Of a DNA stretch of 6,195 nt, positions 1-4,901 are shown one piece after another (position 1 is the first letter of the stretch; every line of letters starts with the position of its first letter). The DNA comes from an uncultured Ruminococcus sp. (GTDB taxonomy: Bacteria > Bacillota > Clostridia > Oscillospirales > CAG-272). The stretch lies in contig CADCPG010000289.1 in assembly GCA_902803255.1 (NCBI GenBank), positions 1 to 6,195 on the forward strand, given 5' to 3'. The notes below the pieces were generated by a model, which saw only the letters and a list, made by a program, of their open reading frames with translations, ran no database searches and was not told where the DNA came from. The position numbers were made by a program, and so were the translations under genes.

Positions 1-65
1 CAGTTGGCTAGAGCGCCAGGTTGTGGCCCTGGAGGTCATGGGTTCAAGCCCCACTACTCACCCCA
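1..65 (+). tRNA. tRNA-His (GTG), 5' end cut off by the window
   Basis: The window opens inside the D-arm (AGTTGGCTAGAGC). The anticodon stem CCAGG/CCTGG encloses the loop TTGTGGC, whose anticodon GTG reads histidine codons. The T-arm at 38-54 has the loop TTCAAGC and a stem closed by three G-C pairs and one T-A pair, with an A-C mismatch at its outer end. The acceptor 3' strand TACTCAC at 55-61 is followed by C at 62, the discriminator C73 typical of bacterial tRNA-His, and an encoded CCA at 63-65. The 5' acceptor strand, expected to be about GTGAGTA, lies before base 1 and cannot be checked. It has the same orientation as the arg genes but is separated from them by a terminator. Its last 26 bases recur exactly at 210-235. 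Confidence 0.93.
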
Positions 66-67
66 TA
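40..67 (+). repeat. 28-bp direct repeat, copy 1 (tRNA-His 3' end)
   Basis: This segment runs from the T-stem of the tRNA through the encoded CCA and two further bases (TA). It is identical to 210-237, exactly 170 bp downstream. Identity ends sharply on both sides: T39 versus C209, and A68 versus T238. A direct repeat made of the 3' end of a tRNA gene is the usual form of the attachment-site core for tyrosine integrases. See copy 2 for the alternatives. Confidence 0.9.
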
Positions 68-109
68 AATCAAAGCAGCGACGGCACGGCCGCCGCTGTT
101 TTGATTTAT
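65..109 (+). terminator. Long stem-loop directly after tRNA-His, probable terminator
   Basis: The arms 65-80 (ATAAATCAAAGCAGCG) and 94-109 (CGCTGTTTTGATTTAT) pair over 16 bp with one G-U wobble. Inside, 82-85 (CGGC) pairs with 89-92 (GCCG) around a three-base loop. The G/C-rich core is flanked by an A-rich left arm and a T-rich right arm, the layout of a bidirectional intrinsic terminator. The T tract TTTTGATTT is interrupted and weaker than the one at 268-274. It starts right at the CCA end of the tRNA, so it could end the tRNA transcript or help 3' processing. Confidence 0.6.
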
Positions 110-120
110 AGAGAAGCAAG

Positions 121-187
121 AGGGCTTGAAGCCCTGATTTTGGCCTGCCAAAATCAAATGGACCGGCACGGAAAGCAGTTTATCTGC
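121..187. repeat. Run of short inverted repeats between the two tRNA 3' ends
   Basis: Three hairpins follow in quick succession: AGGGCT/AGCCCT (121-126 with 130-135), TGATTTTGG/CCAAAATCA (135-143 with 148-156, perfect 9 bp, loop CCTG) and GCAG/CTGC (175-178 with 184-187). Together with the stem-loop at 65-109, most of the 142 bp between the tRNA copies can fold. No open reading frame here has a credible start or product. I do not recognise an RNA family. This may be a REP-like intergenic repeat or the remains of a mobile element. Confidence 0.5.
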
Positions 188-209
188 GCAGGGGCGGAAG
201 GCCGGGCCC

Positions 210-237
210 GGGTTCAAGCCCCACTACTCACCCCATA
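210..237 (+). repeat. 28-bp direct repeat, copy 2: orphan tRNA-His 3' end
   Basis: The T-loop, acceptor 3' strand, discriminator C and CCA of the tRNA-His gene are repeated here exactly. Nothing at 66-209 resembles the rest of a tRNA: there is no matching 5' acceptor strand (GTGAGTA), D-arm or anticodon arm. It is therefore a fragment and not a second tRNA gene. A strong terminator begins five bases later, which suggests this copy keeps the original downstream context of a tRNA-His gene. Possible origins are the scar of an integrated element, a partial tandem duplication followed by decay, or an assembly artefact. Confidence 0.85.
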
Positions 238-241
238 TCGT

Positions 242-274
242 GATGCCGCGGCAAACGCCGCGGCATCTTTTTTT
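242..274 (+). terminator. Strong intrinsic terminator
   Basis: There is a perfect 11-bp stem, GATGCCGCGGC (242-252) with GCCGCGGCATC (257-267), with loop AAAC and an immediate run of seven T (268-274). This is a classical factor-independent terminator. It lies just after the orphan tRNA 3' end and isolates the tRNA transcript from the argG promoter downstream. Confidence 0.92.
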
Positions 275-346
275 CGCCGCGGCCGGGGCACACTGGCACC
301 TTTGCGGCCATTATATCGTACCACTTGGGCTGTTTGTGCCCGAAAT

Positions 347-396
347 ATGAATATAATCATGAATATTCATCGAAACAGGAGTGATATTCTGAATAT
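347..396 (+). promoter_or_regulatory. Candidate ArgR/AhrC operator cluster (ARG-box-like)
   Basis: Several copies of GAATAT and its complement are packed together: GAATAT at 349-354 and 361-366, the perfect palindrome ATGAATATTCAT at 359-370, and ATATTC-T-GAATAT at 384-396. Arginine repressors of the ArgR/AhrC family bind AT-rich dyads built from TGAAT and ATTCA half-sites, normally with about four A/T bases between them. Here the spacing is not canonical, so this is a resemblance and not a clean match. The position, about 36 to 85 bp upstream of the argG -35 box, and the biosynthetic cluster that follows support arginine-dependent control. No regulator gene is in the window. Confidence 0.42.
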
Positions 397-431
397 TTGA
401 CCTATATATTGCTTTTTTTCTTCATTTTGAC

Positions 432-460
432 TTGACATATCGCCGCGGTTGTTGTATAAT
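432..460 (+). promoter_or_regulatory. argG promoter, perfect SigA/sigma-70 consensus
   Basis: TTGACA (432-437) and TATAAT (455-460) are both exact consensus and are separated by the optimal 17 bp. A T-rich tract at 412-428 could act as an UP element. The predicted start is near 467, giving an untranslated leader of about 100 nt before argG. A second TATAAT lies at 467-472, in an 8-bp direct repeat (TATAATAT at 455-462 and 467-474), but it has no matching -35 box. Such a strong promoter would be expected to need repression, consistent with the operator-like sites upstream. Confidence 0.88.
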
Positions 461-482
461 ATCGCCTATAATATTGAAAAAC

Positions 483-542
483 GCCGGTGAAGAGCGGACG
501 GAGCCACCCGCCCGACTGCACGAATGACATCAGGATACCGGC
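483..542 (+). other. Inverted repeats in the argG leader
   Basis: GCCGGT (483-488) can pair with ACCGGC (537-542), enclosing most of the leader. Inside it, CGGACGG (495-501) pairs with CCGCCCG (508-514) with one mismatch. There is no poly-T tract after either stem, so transcription attenuation is not indicated. The T-box consensus (AGGGTGGNACCGCG) is absent. The structure may only shape mRNA stability or access to the ribosome binding site at 553-560. Confidence 0.35.
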
Positions 543-569
543 AACAGTGAAAAGGGAGAGAAAGACGCA

Positions 570-1802
570 ATGGCAAAGAAAAAGATCAAAAAGATAGTGC
601 TTGCCTATTCGGGCGGCCTCGATACCTCGGTCATCATTCCGTGGCTCAAGGAGAATTACGGCGACCCCGAGATCATAGCGGTATCGGGCAACGTCGGACA
701 GGCGGACGAACTCGAGGGACTGGAGGAGAGAGCGCTCAAGACCGGCGCGTCGAAGCTCATCGTGGCCGACCTTGTTGATGAGATGGTGGACGATATAATC
801 ATCCCCGCTCTCAAGATGGACGCGAAATACGAGACATACCTCCTCGGAACCGCCTTCGCCAGGCCCGTGATAGGCAAGAAGCTCGCCGAGATTGCGATAG
901 CCGAAGGCGCCGACGCCATCTGCCACGGTGCGACGGGCAAGGGCAACGACCAGGTGAGGTTCGAACTCGCGATCAAGCGCTTCGCACCCGGTATGAAGAT
1001 CATCGCCCCGTGGAGGGAGTGGTCGATAAAGTCGAGGGAAGAGGAGATCGACTACGCCGAGGCGCACGATGTCCCGCTGAAGATCTCCCGTGAGACCAAC
1101 TATTCCAAGGACAAGAACCTCTGGCACCTGAGCCACGAGGGCCTCGACCTCGAGGATCCCTCGAACGAACCCGACTACGACAAGCCCGGCTTCCTCGAGA
1201 TGGGCGTTTCCCCGCTCAAGGCTCCCGACAGTCCTACATACATTACGCTTGATTTCGAGGCCGGCGCTCCCGTTGCTCTGAACGGTGAAAAAATGAAGGC
1301 ATCGAAGATCATAGAGAAGCTCAACGCGATCGGCGGAGCCAACGGGATCGGGATCATCGATATCGTCGAGAACAGGCTCGTCGGCATGAAGGACCGCGGA
1401 GTGTACGAGACTCCGGGCGGTTCGATACTCTATTTTGCCCATGAACAGCTCGAGATGCTGACCGTCGACAAGGATACGCTCCACCTGAAGAAGAAACTGT
1501 CCGTCGACTACGCCGACCTTATCTACAACGGCAAGTGGTACACGCCGCTACAGGAGGCGCTGACGGCCTTCGCGAACAAGTCGAACGAGCATGTCACCGG
1601 GACCGTGAAGCTGAAGCTCTACAAGGGCAACATAATTCCCGCCGGGACGATGTCCCCCTATTCGCTCTATTCCGAGAGCCTCGTCACCTTCGGCGAGTCG
1701 GACTACGATCAGAAGCAGGCCGAGGGCTTCATCAATCTCTGGGGCCTTCCGACGACAGTCCAGGCGATGCTCGAGAAAAAGGGTACCGGAAAAGGCAACT
1801 GA
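570..1802 (+). CDS. argG: Argininosuccinate synthase
   Basis: This cytoplasmic enzyme joins citrulline and aspartate using ATP (giving AMP and pyrophosphate) to form argininosuccinate, the penultimate step of arginine synthesis. The 410-residue product has the expected family length. The N-type ATP pyrophosphatase loop AYSGGLDTS lies at residues 12-20. Other family hallmarks are GNVGQ (40-44), PALKMDAKYETYLLGT (79-94), ARPVIGKKLAEIA (97-109), the ATP/citrulline-binding block HGATGKGNDQVRFE (119-132) and IAPWREW (145-151). The C-terminal tetramerisation region includes GKWYTPLQEAL. The ATG at 570 is chosen because AGGGAGAG (553-560) sits at good spacing and the N-terminus matches the family. 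It is the first gene after the strong promoter at 432-460, and argH starts 24 bp downstream, so the two form an operon. Confidence 0.98.
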   Translation: MAKKKIKKIVLAYSGGLDTSVIIPWLKENYGDPEIIAVSGNVGQADELEGLEERALKTGASKLIVADLVDEMVDDIIIPALKMDAKYETYLLGTAFARPVIGKKLAEIAIAEGADAICHGATGKGNDQVRFELAIKRFAPGMKIIAPWREWSIKSREEEIDYAEAHDVPLKISRETNYSKDKNLWHLSHEGLDLEDPSNEPDYDKPGFLEMGVSPLKAPDSPTYITLDFEAGAPVALNGEKMKASKIIEKLNAIGGANGIGIIDIVENRLVGMKDRGVYETPGGSILYFAHEQLEMLTVDKDTLHLKKKLSVDYADLIYNGKWYTPLQEALTAFANKSNEHVTGTVKLKLYKGNIIPAGTMSPYSLYSESLVTFGESDYDQKQAEGFINLWGLPTTVQAMLEKKGTGKGN

Positions 1803-1826
1803 TCATTTCGCTCCGAGGTAAACGGC

Positions 1827-3215
1827 ATGTCAAAAATGTGGGTCGGCAGGACCGACGGCAAAACGTCGGCAGCGGCTGACGGCTTCAATTCATCCATAGG
1901 CTTCGACAGCCGTATGTTCGCCGAGGACATCGGCGGGTCGGTCGCGCACGCAAATATGCTCGCGAAGTGCGGGATCATTACCGGTGAGGACGCCCGGAAG
2001 ATCACCGACGGACTGCAGTCGATCCTCGACGACCTGCGCGAGGGCAGGCTCGACTTCGACCCCGCTTCGGAGGACATACACATGTTCGTCGAGGAGACGC
2101 TGACATCGAGGATCGGGGACGCCGGGAAAAAGCTCCACACCGCGAGATCGAGGAACGACCAGGTCGCGCTCGATCTGCGGCTCTACCTGCGCGGCAGGAT
2201 AAAGGAGATAAGAGAGAGCGTCATCTCGCTGGCTTCGGCTTTCGTCGACAGGGCGGAGGAGCAGAGCGGAACTGTGATGCCGGGCTACACGCACATGCAG
2301 AGAGCACAGCCTGTCACCTTCGGACAGCATATGGCGGCCTACGCCTCGATGTTCATCCGCGACATCGGAAGGCTCGACGACTGCGTCCGCCGCATGAACC
2401 TGTCTCCTATCGGGGCGTGCGCGCTCGCCGGGACCGGATTTCCCACCGACAGGGAGTACGAAGCCGGCCTTCTCGGGTTCGACGGCGTCGCGCTCAACAG
2501 CATGGACGCCGTATCCGACCGCGACTTCTGCGTCGAGCTGCTCTCGGCGCTGTCGGTGATCATGATGCACCTCTCGAGGCTGTGCGAGGAGCTGGTGCTC
2601 TGGAGCAGCTGGGAGTTCGGATTCATCGAGCTGCCGGCGGAATACACTACGGGCTCGTCGATCATGCCGCAGAAAAAGAACCCCGATATGGCGGAGCTGA
2701 TCAGAGGAAAGACCGGACGCGTCTACGGCGACCTCATAGGGACGCTGACGGTGCTCAAGGGGCTTCCGCTCGCGTACAACAAGGACATGCAGGAGGACAA
2801 GGAGAGCGTGTTCGACGCCGTCGACACCGTGCTCGCCTGCCTCGGCATGGCGGTCCCGATGATCTCGGGGCTGAATGTGAGATCCGACAGGATGCGCAAG
2901 GCGGCGGGCGAGGGCTTCATAAACGCCACCGATCTCGCCGACTACCTCGTCTCGAAGGGCCTGCCCTTCAGGACGGCGTACAAGATCTCCGGCTCGACTG
3001 TCGCGTACTGCATAGACAACTCCTTCACGCTCGAGACGCTGCCGCTTGAAAAATACAGAAGCTTCTGCCCGCTTATCGGCGGGGACGTGTATGAGGCGGT
3101 CGACCTCGACAGGTGCGTCGCCGTGAGAAACAGCCTCGGCGGGACCTCTCCCGATCAGGTGAGAGCTCAGGCGGCGCGGCTGAAGGAGCTGCTGGCCGGC
3201 CTGTCGGCTGACTGA
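1827..3215 (+). CDS. argH: Argininosuccinate lyase
   Basis: The enzyme cleaves argininosuccinate to arginine and fumarate, the last step of arginine synthesis. It belongs to the fumarase/aspartase superfamily and works as a cytoplasmic homotetramer with active sites shared between subunits. The 462 residues match the usual length. Visible motifs are HTARSRNDQ (104-112), the catalytic-histidine region YTHMQRAQPVTFGQH (154-168, His156) and the superfamily signature GSSIMPQKKNPD (276-287) carrying the catalytic serine loop. The N-terminus reads MWVGRTDGKTS where most homologues have W-G-GRF, a small departure at a conserved spot. The ATG at 1827 has GAGGT at 1815-1819, 7 bp upstream. An in-frame ATG at 1836 is possible but has a worse site. 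It is probably cotranscribed with argG. Confidence 0.98.
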   Translation: MSKMWVGRTDGKTSAAADGFNSSIGFDSRMFAEDIGGSVAHANMLAKCGIITGEDARKITDGLQSILDDLREGRLDFDPASEDIHMFVEETLTSRIGDAGKKLHTARSRNDQVALDLRLYLRGRIKEIRESVISLASAFVDRAEEQSGTVMPGYTHMQRAQPVTFGQHMAAYASMFIRDIGRLDDCVRRMNLSPIGACALAGTGFPTDREYEAGLLGFDGVALNSMDAVSDRDFCVELLSALSVIMMHLSRLCEELVLWSSWEFGFIELPAEYTTGSSIMPQKKNPDMAELIRGKTGRVYGDLIGTLTVLKGLPLAYNKDMQEDKESVFDAVDTVLACLGMAVPMISGLNVRSDRMRKAAGEGFINATDLADYLVSKGLPFRTAYKISGSTVAYCIDNSFTLETLPLEKYRSFCPLIGGDVYEAVDLDRCVAVRNSLGGTSPDQVRAQAARLKELLAGLSAD

Positions 3216-3219
3216 AACT

Positions 3220-3236
3220 CCGGGCGGTCCGCCCGG
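3220..3236 (+). other. Short GC stem-loop after argH
   Basis: CCGGGCG (3220-3226) pairs with CGCCCGG (3230-3236) around a three-base loop, starting five bases after the argH stop codon. No T tract follows, so it is a poor intrinsic terminator. It may mark the 3' end of the argGH message, partly end transcription, or protect upstream mRNA from decay. Confidence 0.45.
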
Positions 3237-3237
3237 T

Positions 3238-3259
3238 GAACAGATAAAGAACAGATAAA
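3238..3259 (+). repeat. Perfect 11-bp tandem repeat upstream of the binding-protein gene
   Basis: GAACAGATAAA occurs twice head to tail (3238-3248 and 3249-3259), followed by an AT-rich stretch up to the ribosome binding site. The spacing of about one helical turn would suit a regulator binding side by side, or it may be simple slippage. I found no convincing -35/-10 pair here, so whether the transporter has its own promoter is open. Confidence 0.8.
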
Positions 3260-3291
3260 TTTGTAATTAAATTTTACGGAGGAAAAATCCA

Positions 3292-4119
3292 ATGAAAAAA
3301 TCGGTAAAACGCATTCTTGCCGCCTTTGCCGCGGCAGTAGTAATTATCGCCGCGGCAATGTCCTTCGCCTCCTGCTCAGGGATCAGGACGCTCGATAAGA
3401 TCAAGGCTTCGGGAGAGCTCATCGTCTATACCGAGGGCGGATTCGCCCCCTATGAGTTCATATACAACAATGAGCTCATCGGCGTCGATATCTCCATCAT
3501 GCAGGCCGTCGCCGACGAGATCGGCGTCAAGCTGACCGTCAAGGACGTCAATTTCGACACCATCATCGGCGCTGTGCAGTCGGGCAAGGCTGACGTCGGC
3601 GCCGCCGGTATAACGATCAACGACGAGCGCCGTCAGTCGGTCGACTTCTCGGTACCCTATTCGTCGACAGAACAGTATGTGATCGTGACCGCAGCATCCG
3701 AGATCCCGACGGTCGAGACCCTCGCAGGCAAGCAGATCGGCGTACAGCAGGGCACCACATCCGACCTCATGATCGAAGGCCTGATCAAGGACGGCGTGAT
3801 GAAGGACGCCGTCAGCACCGGATACACTTCGCCGTCGCTCGCGGCCGCCGCTCTCGGCAGCAAGATCGACGCCGTCGTGACCGACAAGCTCACCGCGCAG
3901 ATCATCGTAGCCGCGTCGAACGGCGCTTTCAAGACCGACAAGCTGAAGAAGGCCGACGGCTCCGACGCAGCAGAGGTCGAGGAATACGGCATCTGCGTGG
4001 CAAAGGGCAACAAGGAGCTTCTCGACGTCATCAACAAGGTTCTTGAAAAACTCATCGCCGACGGAAAGGTGAACGAGTGGACCGAGGAGTTCAACGCGAA
4101 GGCCGCACCCGAATCGTAA
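3292..4119 (+). CDS. Polar amino acid ABC transporter, substrate-binding lipoprotein
   Basis: The 275-residue product is an extracytoplasmic solute-binding protein of family 3, the type that captures polar amino acids for import. Residues 1-28 form a lipoprotein signal: basic MKKSVKR, a hydrophobic stretch, then FASC with Cys28 as the predicted lipid-anchored residue. The binding domain starts at about 41 with GELIVYTEGGFAPYEF and GVDISIMQAVADEIG (64-78). The segment TINDERRQSVDFSVPY (108-123) contains Arg113, which aligns with the arginine that holds the ligand carboxylate in this family. GVQQGTTSD (150-158) and DAVVTDK (193-199, Asp198) are also typical. GGAGG at 3278-3282 supports the ATG at 3292. 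The permease and ATPase genes follow, and flanking arg genes suggest an arginine-related ligand, but binding specificity cannot be read from the sequence. Confidence 0.93.
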   Translation: MKKSVKRILAAFAAAVVIIAAAMSFASCSGIRTLDKIKASGELIVYTEGGFAPYEFIYNNELIGVDISIMQAVADEIGVKLTVKDVNFDTIIGAVQSGKADVGAAGITINDERRQSVDFSVPYSSTEQYVIVTAASEIPTVETLAGKQIGVQQGTTSDLMIEGLIKDGVMKDAVSTGYTSPSLAAAALGSKIDAVVTDKLTAQIIVAASNGAFKTDKLKKADGSDAAEVEEYGICVAKGNKELLDVINKVLEKLIADGKVNEWTEEFNAKAAPES

Positions 4120-4136
4120 AGCAGCCGCAATAAAGT

Positions 4137-4176
4137 GCCGCGCGGCGCGCAGGTATGGACCGGCGCGCCGCGCGGC
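4137..4176 (+). other. Very stable intercistronic hairpin between binding protein and permease
   Basis: A perfect 14-bp, all G/C inverted repeat (4137-4150 with 4163-4176) encloses a 12-base loop, 17 bases after the stop codon of the binding-protein gene. No T tract follows, so full termination is unlikely. Hairpins in this position in other importer operons protect the upstream message and give more binding protein than membrane components. I infer the same role here. Confidence 0.8.
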
Positions 4177-4211
4177 GGTACGTTAACCGCTCTCATCAAA
4201 AAGGTCTTGCA

Positions 4212-4901
4212 ATGAATTTTATTATCGACGGCTTCATATCGACATTTGTAGCCGAGGACAGATACAAACTCTTTCTCACCGGCATCGGCAACACGCTGCT
4301 GACGGCTTTTTTCGCCACGCTCGTCGGCGTGGTCATAGGGTCGCTCATAGCGGTCGTGAAGACGGTCCACCGGCAGAAGGGCAGTCTGAAACTGCTCAAC
4401 GCCGTAGCGGAGGTATACACCACCGTCATCCGCGGCACACCGGTCGTCGTCCAGCTGCTTATCATGTACAACGTGATCTTCATCTGGTCAAAGCATGCGG
4501 TGCTCGTCGGGATCATAGCCTTCGGCATCAACTCGGGCGCGTACGTGTCCGAGATAATAAGGGCAGGGATCAACGCGGTGGACATCGGTCAGACCGAGGC
4601 AGGCCGCTCGCTTGGGCTGTCGTGGGGCGTGACGATGCGCAAGATAGTGCTCCCGCAGGCGATAAAGAACGTGCTTCCCGCAATAGGAAACGAGTTCATC
4701 TCGCTGCTCAAGGAGACTTCCGTCATCGGTTACCTCGGCGTTCTCGACCTGACCAAGGCCGCGGAGCGCGTCATATCGCGGACCGCGAACGTGTATTTCC
4801 CCTACATCTCGATCGCGCTGGGTTATCTCGCCGTGGTCTACATAATGAACTACTTCGTAAAGAGGCTCGAGAGGAGGCTGGCGAAAAGTGACAGGAACTG
4901 A
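4212..4901 (+). CDS. Polar amino acid ABC transporter, permease (HisM/GlnP type)
   Basis: The 229-residue integral membrane protein would form the translocation pore, probably as a homodimer because only one permease gene is present. Hydrophobic segments lie at about 22-49, 76-92, 96-116, 150-175 (weaker) and 195-217. The conserved cytoplasmic EAA loop reads EAGRSLGLSWGVTMRKIVLP (129-148) and is the contact site for the ATPase. RGTPVVVQL (74-82) is also typical of the His/Glu/Gln/Arg permease family. I choose the ATG at 4212: it has AAGG at 4201-4204 and gives the standard family N-terminus. An in-frame ATG at 4155 falls inside the loop of the upstream hairpin and would add 19 atypical residues. 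The 3' end overlaps the ATPase gene by 14 bp. Confidence 0.94.
   Translation: MNFIIDGFISTFVAEDRYKLFLTGIGNTLLTAFFATLVGVVIGSLIAVVKTVHRQKGSLKLLNAVAEVYTTVIRGTPVVVQLLIMYNVIFIWSKHAVLVGIIAFGINSGAYVSEIIRAGINAVDIGQTEAGRSLGLSWGVTMRKIVLPQAIKNVLPAIGNEFISLLKETSVIGYLGVLDLTKAAERVISRTANVYFPYISIALGYLAVVYIMNYFVKRLERRLAKSDRN

Noticed and set aside
158..235. Second complete tRNA gene
   Set aside because: Only the T-loop to CCA part is present. No 5' acceptor strand complementary to TACTCAC and no anticodon arm can be found upstream.
23..400. Open reading frame of 125 codons on the + strand
   Set aside because: It begins inside the tRNA-His gene and runs through the terminator and operator-like sites. It has no ribosome binding site and no protein-like composition.
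397..425. Alternative promoter with TTGACC at 397-402
   Set aside because: The bases 17 bp downstream (about 420-425) do not resemble a -10 box, while the promoter at 432-460 is a perfect match.
467..569. T-box riboswitch in the argG leader
   Set aside because: There is no T-box consensus, no antiterminator and no intrinsic terminator in the leader.
402..1484. Minus-strand open frame of 360 codons opposite argG
   Set aside because: It is a shadow of argG caused by GC-biased codon use. It shows no family motif and would cover the argG promoter.
1890..2570. Minus-strand open frame opposite argH
   Set aside because: It is a shadow frame within a clearly conserved coding region, with no ribosome binding site.
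4155..4211. Upstream in-frame start for the permease
   Set aside because: The ATG lies in the loop of the 14-bp hairpin and would add a basic, non-family extension. The ATG at 4212 fits the family.
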